19,423 nt of DNA from CAYJBP01 sp964368605 (lineage in GTDB: Bacteria; Bacillota; Dehalobacteriia; UBA4068): NCBI GenBank assembly GCA_964368605.1, contig CAYJBP010000038.1, positions 1 to 19,423 of the forward strand, given 5' to 3'. A program made the position numbers and the translations under genes. Under the pieces are notes generated by a model. The model made no database searches. It was not told the origin of the DNA and worked only from the letters and a program-made list of their open reading frames with translations. Positions 6,645 through 12,831 of this stretch are shown here, one piece after another (within the stretch, counting starts at the first letter, position 1; the number at the start of each line of letters is the position of its first letter).

Positions 6645-8285
6645 ATGCGCTATAAAGGTATGGCTAATTTGGGCTTGGTTTTTTTAATAGCAATAACACT
6701 TTTAGCAGGACGTTTGATTTATCTGATGCTAATTAATGATGAGCAATTAGCAGGCCTGGTGCAAGCTCAGCAGCAGCGTAGCTTGGATTATCATCAATAT
6801 GCGCGTGGTGATATTATCGATAATAATGGTCGACTTTTAACCTCGGTAGAAGAGGCGGCGGTGGTGGTTTTTCCGCTTTTAGTTGATGATTTGGCACAAA
6901 CCGCGCTTAGCCTAAGTAAGGCGCTCGATTTGGATTATGATTTGGTTCATTTGCGCCTTAAGCAGGGTAATCAGCAATTGATTAGCCCCTATATTTTTAA
7001 AACCGGCCTAAGCAGCAGCCAGCTTAAGGCCGTAGACGATTTAAATTTAGGCGGTATTATGCTTTTTAATTTGGCGGCTCGCTATGGGGTGGCCAATTTA
7101 GCTCCGCATATAGTTGGTATGGTGCAAAGCGGGGCTAATGCCGGGCAAGTTAATGGAGTTTTAGGAATAGAAGCCCAGTATGATAGCTATTTAAATCAGC
7201 GTGATGATACCAAAATAATGACTTATGTTGATGCGGTAGGCAAGCCCAGCACCGATCAATGGCTTTTGGTAGAGCCAAAGCAAAATATCTTTAATAGTGT
7301 GCAGCTTACCATAAATAGCGATTTTCAGCAAATTGCCGAAAGAGCCTTGGGCGATTTAAGCGGTGCTTGTCTAATTTTGGATGCCCAAAACGGCGATATT
7401 TTGGCGGCGGCTTCCGCCCCTAAATTTGATCCTTATAGCTGGCAGCCTGCCGCCGACGAGGCTTATATTAATAAGGCTTTTAGCTATTATAATCCGGCCT
7501 CTACTTTTAAAATTTTGCTAGCCATAGCCGCCTTAGAAACAGGCCTATCATTAGATAATTTTAATTGCACAGGCAGCACCTTAATTGATGATAGCCATCA
7601 GTTAAACTGCTGGTATGGGCCGGGCCATGGCGAGCAGGATTTAGCACAGGCTTTGGCCAATTCTTGCAATCCCTATTTTAGCCAATTGGGCTTTAAATTG
7701 GGGGCGGATACCATTAAGCACTATGCAGGCCTTTTAGGTTTAAATTGGCAAAATATCGGTGGCTATCAAATAGCAGGGCAATATCCTTTTGATTTTAACC
7801 CTTATGTAGCAGGCGATATGGCCAATATTTCTATTGGCGAAAACGGTATTAGTTTAAGCCCGCTTTTGGTGGCACAAATGGTGGCCACGGTGGCAAATGG
7901 CGGTTATCTGGTAGAGCCCAGGCTGGTTAGCAGGGTGATTAATCAAGATGGTGATACGCTTTTAAGCATTGAATCCCAAGAAAAAACACCTGTTATCAGC
8001 GGCAATAGCGCTAAACAGGTGGCCGATATGATGCATTTGGTTATTAGCGAAGGCACTTTGAGCAAATTAGCCGATTGCCTAATCCCGGTGGCGGCCAAAA
8101 CCGGCACCTCGGAAGTGGGTGGTGTATGGTGTGCCGGTTTTGCGCCTTATAGCAGCTATACCCTGCAAAAAGCTCGCTGGTCAATAGCCGTTTTTATCGA
8201 GGATGGTCAGGCCGGAAGCATCGAGGCCGCCGAAGTGTTTAAGCAAGTTATCGATGATATTGCTTTATTGGAGGGTATGGTTTAG
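6645..8285 (+). CDS. Class B penicillin-binding protein (transpeptidase)
   Basis: Cross-links peptidoglycan stem peptides outside the membrane. One N-terminal membrane anchor (about residues 9-30) is followed by a dimerisation/pedestal region beginning ARGDIIDNNGRLL (53-65) and a transpeptidase domain with all three penicillin-binding motifs: STFK (S286-K289), SCN (340-342) and KTG (485-487, in AAKTGTSE). The 546 residues are compact compared with PBP2/SpoVD relatives, and no PASTA repeats are seen. AAGAGGT (6632-6638) lies 7 nt before the ATG. FtsI, SpoVD and PbpA-type roles cannot be separated by eye; no ftsW/rodA or mra cluster genes are adjacent, so I leave the symbol empty. The gene is convergent with ribU, with only 6 nt between the stops. 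Confidence 0.9.
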   Translation: MRYKGMANLGLVFLIAITLLAGRLIYLMLINDEQLAGLVQAQQQRSLDYHQYARGDIIDNNGRLLTSVEEAAVVVFPLLVDDLAQTALSLSKALDLDYDLVHLRLKQGNQQLISPYIFKTGLSSSQLKAVDDLNLGGIMLFNLAARYGVANLAPHIVGMVQSGANAGQVNGVLGIEAQYDSYLNQRDDTKIMTYVDAVGKPSTDQWLLVEPKQNIFNSVQLTINSDFQQIAERALGDLSGACLILDAQNGDILAAASAPKFDPYSWQPAADEAYINKAFSYYNPASTFKILLAIAALETGLSLDNFNCTGSTLIDDSHQLNCWYGPGHGEQDLAQALANSCNPYFSQLGFKLGADTIKHYAGLLGLNWQNIGGYQIAGQYPFDFNPYVAGDMANISIGENGISLSPLLVAQMVATVANGGYLVEPRLVSRVINQDGDTLLSIESQEKTPVISGNSAKQVADMMHLVISEGTLSKLADCLIPVAAKTGTSEVGGVWCAGFAPYSSYTLQKARWSIAVFIEDGQAGSIEAAEVFKQVIDDIALLEGMV

Positions 8286-8291
8286 TTTAGG

Positions 8292-8855
8292 CTAAAAAAT
8301 ATTCAAAGGCTTTAAGGCCTTATAAAGGGCAAAGAAAAGCACGCAGTTTAAAACAGATTTGATTAAATTAAACGGCAATAAAACCGGGATAATTAAATCG
8401 ATAACCGCCTGCATCGGCATGCCAAATAAAATGGGGGTAAAGATAATATTTAAGGGCATCATTAAGGCGGTCATGGTTAAAGCGCCGCTTACTAAGCCGA
8501 TTAAAAGCGAACGATTGCTAGCACCTAAGCGCCGATAAAGATAAGAAGCCATCACAATCATCGCCCCGGACGAAGTAAAGCCCATAATAAAGCCGATAAT
8601 GCCATTACCGCCTAAAGCAAAGGCCTGAATTAAAGAAACTGCGCCTAAAATCATCAGGCCGGCCAAAGGGCTAATTGTAAAAGCGCCCAGCAAAATAGGG
8701 ATATCGGCTAGGTCGAACACCAAATAGGGGGCAGGGCCAAAGGGAATGCGTACTGTTAAAATCAAGGCAATCGAGATGGCAGCTAATATGCCCATCCTGC
8801 TGATTTTAAGATTGTTCCAGGCGCCATAACTAGGGTTGTGATTCAAATTATTCAT
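8292..8855 (-). CDS. ribU: Riboflavin ECF transporter S component RibU
   Basis: Membrane substrate-binding subunit for riboflavin uptake; works with a shared energising module (EcfT and two EcfA ATPases) that is not encoded in this window. The 187-residue protein has about six hydrophobic segments and the RibU-type signature PYLVFDLADIPILLGAF (43-59), followed by SPLAG (62-66). An FMN riboswitch directly upstream supports the riboflavin assignment. I start at ATG 8853-8855, which has AGGAGG (8863-8868) 7 nt upstream. A TTG at 8888 would add 11 residues, but it lies in the U-tract of the riboswitch terminator and has no ribosome-binding site. Confidence 0.92.
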   Translation of the reverse strand: MNNLNHNPSYGAWNNLKISRMGILAAISIALILTVRIPFGPAPYLVFDLADIPILLGAFTISPLAGLMILGAVSLIQAFALGGNGIIGFIMGFTSSGAMIVMASYLYRRLGASNRSLLIGLVSGALTMTALMMPLNIIFTPILFGMPMQAVIDLIIPVLLPFNLIKSVLNCVLFFALYKALKPLNIF

Positions 8856-8862
8856 TGTAAAT

Positions 8863-8868
8863 CCTCCT
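8863..8868 (-). promoter_or_regulatory. Ribosome-binding site that fixes the ribU start
   Basis: Minus-strand AGGAGG within AAAGGAGGA, 7 nt before the ATG at 8853-8855. It excludes the upstream TTG as start. Confidence 0.9.
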
Positions 8869-8886
8869 TTTGCTGCCTTAGAATGC

Positions 8887-8914
8887 AAAAAACGCCCCCA
8901 AAAAGGGGGCGTTT
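8887..8914 (-). terminator. Rho-independent terminator of the FMN riboswitch
   Basis: A perfect 10-bp minus-strand stem AAACGCCCCC/GGGGGCGTTT with a TTTTT loop, followed by further T residues (8887-8889). It lies between the aptamer and the ribU ribosome-binding site, making this a transcription-attenuating riboswitch. Confidence 0.95.
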
Positions 8915-8925
8915 GCTTTAACTTA

Positions 8926-8959
8926 AATTTAGGTAAATTAAGAATTTAGATAAATTAAG
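8926..8959. repeat. Tandem 17-bp direct repeat in the riboswitch platform
   Basis: AATTTAGGTAAATTAAG (8926-8942) is followed immediately by AATTTAGATAAATTAAG (8943-8959), differing at one base. It occupies most of the linker between the FMN aptamer and the terminator. Confidence 0.9.
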
Positions 8960-8963
8960 CCAA

Positions 8964-9093
8964 AAGCCTTCTTCCATCCGGACTATAACCGTCGGCTCCG
9001 GAATTACACCGGATCAACCTATTAGGCTCGCGGGCTTAATGATAAATCACCTTACCGCCGGTGGGGAGTTGCACCCCGCCCCGAAGACAGCTT
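8964..9093 (-). promoter_or_regulatory. FMN riboswitch (RFN element) controlling ribU
   Basis: The minus strand carries the conserved RFN blocks in order: CTTCGGGGCGGGGTGCAACT, CCCCACCGGCGGTAA, AGCCCGCGAGCC, TGATCCGGTGTAATTCCGGA, GCCGACGG and AGTCCGGATGGAAGAAG. P1 pairs AAGC..TCTTC (9083-9093) with GAAGA..GCTT (8964-8974). Known behaviour of the class: FMN binding favours the downstream terminator, shutting off riboflavin uptake when flavin is plentiful. Confidence 0.96.
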
Positions 9094-9111
9094 ATTAATA
9101 TTTTCTCTTAC

Positions 9112-9140
9112 AGTATAGCCTTAAAAATTATAAATGTCAA
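9112..9140 (-). promoter_or_regulatory. Sigma-A promoter of the riboswitch-ribU transcript
   Basis: Minus-strand TTGACA (9135-9140), 17-nt spacer, TATACT (9112-9117, five of six). The predicted start near 9105 puts the aptamer right at the 5' end of the RNA. The -35 element lies just 6 nt beyond the stop of the small membrane ORF. Confidence 0.85.
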
Positions 9141-9146
9141 TAGTTT

Positions 9147-9290
9147 TTACTTGTGATTCTTGTTAATTTTGCCTTTAGCCAGTAGGCTATAAAGACAAAT
9201 CCCCATAATGGTTAATAAAATTACCATCATTATAATAATCGAAAAGGCGCTATTGTGCATCATGATCTGGCTAAGGTTTAAGATATTCAT
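9147..9290 (-). CDS. Small single-pass membrane protein, unknown function
   Basis: A 47-residue ORF, ATG at 9288-9290 and TAA at 9147-9149. I do not recognise the family. The N-terminus MNILNLSQIMMHNS is followed by a strongly hydrophobic segment of about 24 residues (SIIIMMVILLTIMGICLYSL, then LA) and a basic tail KGKINKNHK, so an N-out/C-in single-pass protein is likely by the positive-inside rule. The ribosome-binding site is weak (GGGA at 9298-9301, 7 nt spacing). Support for a real gene comes from its own TATAAT, a tandem repeat upstream of it, and the fact that it exactly fills the gap up to the ribU promoter. It is too short to exclude chance; conservation would decide. Confidence 0.55.
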   Translation of the reverse strand: MNILNLSQIMMHNSAFSIIIMMVILLTIMGICLYSLLAKGKINKNHK

Positions 9291-9324
9291 GTTCTGTTCC
9301 CATTTGTTTTAATTTGATAATGCT

Positions 9325-9357
9325 ATTATAGCAAAAAACGGTTACAAAACGGTTACA
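9325..9357 (-). promoter_or_regulatory. Promoter with tandem 11-bp operator-like repeat
   Basis: Minus-strand TATAAT (9325-9330) has no recognisable -35 at 17 nt. In its place are two identical, abutting copies of TGTAACCGTTT (9347-9357 and 9336-9346), ending 5 nt before the -10. The layout TGTAAC-N5-TGTAAC, one helical turn apart and replacing the -35, resembles OmpR/PhoB-family response-regulator boxes at activated promoters. That reading is inference; the repeat and TATAAT are directly visible. Confidence 0.6.
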
Positions 9358-9406
9358 TTTTACAAATTTGTCGAAATTATTTATGTAACTTTTTTAGCCA
9401 TTATTA

Positions 9407-10168
9407 TTATTGCCGATAAGCCAAAGGACATACACTGATGCATTTGCCGCAAACATCGGCAAAGCCAACAGAGTTTTCCAATTGACGGGCATTTTTAACT
9501 AATACATCATCATGGCAAGTAAAGCGGGCAAAATCATCGGTGCTAAGCGCCGATACCGGGCAAACTTTATGACATAGCAGGCAAGATTTATTAGTGTTGT
9601 ATAGGCAATAATCCGGGGTAGGGCTAGTTATTGCCCCTTTAATTATTTCGGCAGGGGCATCGGTAAGCACGGTAGAAAAACGCCCACCCGAGCCTTTTTC
9701 GGTAATAACCAGCCTATTGGCCCCAAAATGGCCAAGGCCGGCAATAACCGCCGCGCTGCGATGCGACCACAGCGATTTTAAATCCTCCGGATTATAAGTA
9801 TGGGTTGCGGCAATGCCAAAAGATTGATAATTATGCTCGGCTAAAGCCGCAGCTAAGTCGTGGTTTATATCATTAAAGGTTGCATTAATGCTTATATAGG
9901 CTTGCCCCCAAATAGGGGCTACTTGCTCGCTGTTTTTGGGTGCATTAACCACCTGCTCGGTAAAAGGCACAAAATAAGAAATCACCGTTTTGGCAGGCTT
10001 AAAAAGCTGATTGGGGTTTTGATGCCAAGGGCCAATAATCTGCTTTAGCTGGTTATAGCGAATATCGTCGGCCGCCGAAACAGCCAAAATGGCTTCTCTG
10101 AATAATTGATGATCGGGATGTTCTTTTAGCTTTTTATTGATTATATTTAACAGATTTAGTTCAGACAT
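9407..10168 (-). CDS. QueG-like iron-sulfur protein (short form)
   Basis: A 253-residue soluble protein related to epoxyqueuosine reductase and the reductive-dehalogenase-type ferredoxin fold. It has a family-like block AGLGHFGANRLVITEKGSGG (143-162) and two [4Fe-4S] motifs: C196-x2-C199-x3-C203-P and C240-x2-C243-x3-C247-P, with C188 and C218 as further candidate ligands. True QueG is usually about 300-380 residues with an extended C-terminal part; this protein stops just after the second cluster motif, so its role in queuosine synthesis is not safe and no queA/tgt neighbours are present. GGAGGG (10177-10182) precedes the ATG by 8 nt. It is divergent from the DUF5665 operon. Confidence 0.7.
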   Translation of the reverse strand: MSELNLLNIINKKLKEHPDHQLFREAILAVSAADDIRYNQLKQIIGPWHQNPNQLFKPAKTVISYFVPFTEQVVNAPKNSEQVAPIWGQAYISINATFNDINHDLAAALAEHNYQSFGIAATHTYNPEDLKSLWSHRSAAVIAGLGHFGANRLVITEKGSGGRFSTVLTDAPAEIIKGAITSPTPDYCLYNTNKSCLLCHKVCPVSALSTDDFARFTCHDDVLVKNARQLENSVGFADVCGKCISVCPLAYRQ

Positions 10169-10240
10169 ATTTTTTACCCTCCTTTTATAGTTTACAATTC
10201 AAAAACCTCCTTAATTTTCCTGCTTTTGCGAATAAAAAAC

Positions 10241-10269
10241 TTGATTTGCACACATACATATATTATGAT
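10241..10269 (+). promoter_or_regulatory. Probable promoter of the DUF5665-lspA operon
   Basis: TTGATT (10241-10246, four of six) and TATGAT (10264-10269, five of six) are separated by 17 nt, with about 20 nt of leader before the AAGGGGG ribosome-binding site (10285-10291). Confidence 0.6.
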
Positions 10270-10297
10270 AACATAAGAAGGATAAAGGGGGCAGTGT

Positions 10298-10681
10298 ATG
10301 CATCGACCAAAAAAAAATAAGCGTCAGGGCAAATCTAATGCACAAAAGACGGCATCTGTAGCAAATAATAGCCCTGCTGCGGCCGCAGAGGAGCCACTTA
10401 CTAAGCAGGATATCCAGGCCTTAGTTAAATTTGGCGATTATTTGCAAAGAATTAATATGGCCGAATATATTCGCCTAACCCAAAAGCCAAAGCGGCTACT
10501 TTGGTTAAATTTTATAGGAGGAATTGCTCGTGGTTTTGGTATTACCGTAGGATTTTCTTTGGTTAGTGCCTTGGCTATTTATATTTTAAATCAATTAAAT
10601 TTACTCAATTTACCCCTAATCGGCGATTTTATTGCCCAAATACTACAATATGTAGAATTGGCGCGTGGGGTAACAATTTAG
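10298..10681 (+). CDS. DUF5665 family membrane protein
   Basis: Function unknown. The 127 residues comprise a basic, low-complexity N-terminal tail (about 1-32), an amphipathic region with YLQRINMAEYIRL (48-60), the block KPKRLLWLNFIGGIARGFG (63-81), a hydrophobic segment (about 81-99) and LPLIGDFIAQILQYVEL (105-121). This arrangement matches my recollection of DUF5665 proteins in Clostridia, which often precede lspA. The AAGGGGG site is 6 nt upstream of the ATG. Its stop codon TAG is part of the lspA ribosome-binding site, so translation of the two is coupled, and a role near lipoprotein processing is possible but only guilt by association. Confidence 0.72.
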   Translation: MHRPKKNKRQGKSNAQKTASVANNSPAAAAEEPLTKQDIQALVKFGDYLQRINMAEYIRLTQKPKRLLWLNFIGGIARGFGITVGFSLVSALAIYILNQLNLLNLPLIGDFIAQILQYVELARGVTI

Positions 10682-10689
10682 GAGCGTGT

Positions 10690-11139
10690 ATGTTTTATCT
10701 TATTAGCATAGTTGTAACGGTTTTAGATCAGATTATTAAGTTTTTTGTTGTAAGCAATATGCAGCTGGGGCAGTCTATTGCTGTTATCGAAAATATTTTC
10801 CATCTTACTTATATTCTCAATGATGGGGCTGCTTTTAGCATTTTAGAAGGCCGACGCTGGTTTTTTGTGATATTAACTCTGGTGGTATTATTTGTAATTT
10901 TTTATTATTTGCGTTCGATACCAAAAGACGATAAATTACAAATATCTTGCTTGGCTGTATTTACAGGCGGCACAGTAGGTAATTTTATCGATCGTCTATT
11001 AACAGGCGCTGTGGTAGATTATCTGGATTTTCGCTTTTTTCCCATTTTTAATTTAGCCGATATATGTATTGTTTGTGGGGCAATTTTGCTGTGCATACTT
11101 ACGCTTAAATCTATGAAAACAGAGGGTAAACATGAATAA
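10690..11139 (+). CDS. lspA: Lipoprotein signal peptidase (signal peptidase II)
   Basis: Membrane aspartyl protease that removes the signal peptide of lipid-modified prolipoproteins. The 149 residues include four hydrophobic segments and the conserved blocks LDQIIKFFV (12-20), NDGAAFS (44-50), GGTVGNFIDRL (93-103), VVDYLDF (108-114) and FNLADICIVCG (120-130). The catalytic pair should be D110 and D124, both present. AGGAG (10680-10684) lies 5 nt before the ATG. Its last 8 bases overlap the start of rluD; lspA followed by a pseudouridine synthase is a conserved Firmicute order (lspA-ylyB in Bacillus). Confidence 0.96.
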   Translation: MFYLISIVVTVLDQIIKFFVVSNMQLGQSIAVIENIFHLTYILNDGAAFSILEGRRWFFVILTLVVLFVIFYYLRSIPKDDKLQISCLAVFTGGTVGNFIDRLLTGAVVDYLDFRFFPIFNLADICIVCGAILLCILTLKSMKTEGKHE

Positions 11140-12040
11140 TTTACTTACTTTTACCGCCCAAGAAGCAAAAAGGCTGGATCTTTTTTTAAGTGAAAATTGT
11201 CCGGAACTTTCGCGCAGCAGGGCGCAAACCCTAATTAAAGAAGGACGAGTTTTTGGCGATGATCAGCCGCTTAATAAGGCCGGCTATATTACCATACCCG
11301 GCCAAAAAATAACTGTTGATATCCCGGCTGTTGAGCCGCTTACGGTTAAGCCCGAAAATATCCCCCTTAATGTAGTTTACGAGGATAGCTCGCTGATTAT
11401 TGTCAATAAACCGCAAAATATGGTAGTTCATCCTGCGCCGGGGCATAGTAGTGGTACTTTGGTCAATGCCCTGCTTGCTCATTGCGGCGATTTATCGGGC
11501 ATTAATGGCTTAATCAGGCCGGGCATTGTTCATCGTATCGATAAAGACACTTCCGGCCTATTGGTAGTGGCCAAAAATGATGCCGCCCACCTGGGCTTAA
11601 GCGAGCAATGGCAAAAGCATGATATCAAGCGAATTTATCATGCCGTTTTACAAGGAGTAATGTCCGAAAATATAGGTATTATCGAAGCGCCAATCGGGCG
11701 TCATGGTCGCGACAGGGTAAAAATGGCCGTCGATCCTAAAAAAGGGCGGGCGGCAATTACCCATTATCAGGTTGTGCAGCGTTTTGCCGGCCATAGCCAT
11801 GTAGAGCTTACGCTTAAAACCGGCCGTACCCATCAAATTAGGGTACATATGGCGCATTTGGGGCATCCTGTATTGGGCGATAAGCTTTATGGCACACGCA
11901 AGCAGGCCATTTATGATGCAGGGCAGGTGCTTCATGCTAAAGTTTTGGGCTTTAAGCATCCGCTAAGTGGTGAATATATGGAGTTTGAAAGCCCCTTGCC
12001 GCCTTATTTTGAGCAAGTTTTGGCCGATTTAGCGAGGTAA
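11132..12040 (+). CDS. rluD: RluC/RluD-family rRNA pseudouridine synthase
   Basis: Isomerises specific uridines of large-subunit rRNA to pseudouridine. The 302 residues split into an N-terminal S4 RNA-binding domain (about 12-65, with LDLFLSENCPELSRSRAQTL) and an RluA-type catalytic domain with HRIDKDTSGLLVVAKND (134-150), where D137 is the catalytic aspartate, and the later RTHQIRVHMAHLGHPVLGD block. The start overlaps the lspA stop by 8 nt, indicating translational coupling. The symbol follows common annotation practice; the exact 23S position cannot be read from the sequence, and this paralogue group (RluD, RluC, Bacillus YlyB) is easily confused. Confidence 0.9.
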   Translation: MNNLLTFTAQEAKRLDLFLSENCPELSRSRAQTLIKEGRVFGDDQPLNKAGYITIPGQKITVDIPAVEPLTVKPENIPLNVVYEDSSLIIVNKPQNMVVHPAPGHSSGTLVNALLAHCGDLSGINGLIRPGIVHRIDKDTSGLLVVAKNDAAHLGLSEQWQKHDIKRIYHAVLQGVMSENIGIIEAPIGRHGRDRVKMAVDPKKGRAAITHYQVVQRFAGHSHVELTLKTGRTHQIRVHMAHLGHPVLGDKLYGTRKQAIYDAGQVLHAKVLGFKHPLSGEYMEFESPLPPYFEQVLADLAR

Positions 12041-12042
12041 TT

Positions 12043-12813
12043 ATGGCCGAATATCAGCAAATTTTTCAGCGCAATATGATGCTTTGGGGCAATAAGGCTC
12101 AGGCCAAGCTACAAGCCAGCCATTTGGTTATTGTGGGTTTAGGCGGCGTGGGCGGCTATATTGCCGAAGGCCTAGCCCGTGCAGGCATTGGCCAATTAAC
12201 TTTAATCGATTATGATAAGGTAGCACCCAGCAATATAAATCGGCAGCTAGTGGCCTTAAATAATAATATTGGTCAATCCAAAATAGCTTTAATGGCCGAT
12301 CGAATTAGGCAAATTAACCCCGATTGCCGCCTTAATCTGCAAGAGGCTTTTATTGATAGCAAAAATGCGGCCGAGCTTTTGCCTAAGGCCGACTATTATA
12401 TCGATGCCATCGACAGTGTAGAGGGCAAGGTGGCAATCGTAGAAACCGCCTTTAAGCGGGGTATTAAGGTAGCCTCGGCTTTGGGTGCGGCCAAGCGTTT
12501 AGCACCGGAAAGCCTGCGCATAACCGATATCAGCAAAACCCAAAACTGCCCGTTGGCTAAAATAATGCGCCGTAAATTAAGGGCAATAGGCATCGAAAAG
12601 GGGCTAATGGTAGTTTATAGCGAAGAGTTGCCGCTAAGCCCAGCTGCCGATTATCTTGCATCCGGCAATAATGCCGGGCTGGCGGCTGATGAAAAAAATA
12701 ATTTAAGTTGTGATGAAATGGGCAAAGCCTTAGCCAGCGCTATTTTTGTGCCGGCCAGTGCCGGTTTGCTTTTAAGCTCGGCAATAGTGCGCCGAATAAT
12801 TTCTGAGGTTTAA
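12043..12813 (+). CDS. tcdA: tRNA threonylcarbamoyladenosine dehydratase-like E1
   Basis: E1/ThiF-fold enzyme that uses ATP to cyclise t6A at position 37 of tRNAs to ct6A. In 256 residues the nucleotide-binding loop GLGGVGGYIAEGL (32-44), the acidic residue D56 in LIDYD, NINRQ (64-68), K80, DAID (121-124) and the C-terminal FVPASAGLLLSSAIV block are present. These features, including QNCPLAK (167-173), fit TcdA (YgdL/CsdL) better than ThiF or MoeB, which have different zinc-cysteine patterns. It begins 2 nt after the rluD stop, with GAGG inside the end of rluD as ribosome-binding site. No csd sulfurtransferase genes are nearby. Confidence 0.88.
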   Translation: MAEYQQIFQRNMMLWGNKAQAKLQASHLVIVGLGGVGGYIAEGLARAGIGQLTLIDYDKVAPSNINRQLVALNNNIGQSKIALMADRIRQINPDCRLNLQEAFIDSKNAAELLPKADYYIDAIDSVEGKVAIVETAFKRGIKVASALGAAKRLAPESLRITDISKTQNCPLAKIMRRKLRAIGIEKGLMVVYSEELPLSPAADYLASGNNAGLAADEKNNLSCDEMGKALASAIFVPASAGLLLSSAIVRRIISEV

Positions 12814-12831
12814 TAAAAGAGGAAATAAAAC

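Noticed and set aside
8300..8330. AAGGC/GCCTT hairpin at the convergent end of the PBP and ribU genes
   Set aside because: Only a 5-bp stem lying in ribU codons; a T-run follows on the minus strand, but the stem is too weak to call a terminator.
8856..8888. Upstream TTG start for ribU adding 11 residues
   Set aside because: It falls in the terminator tail; the ATG at 8855 has a perfect ribosome-binding site.
9362..9371. ACAAATTTGT palindrome near the queG-like stop
   Set aside because: Short AT-rich palindrome expected by chance and not positioned at a promoter.
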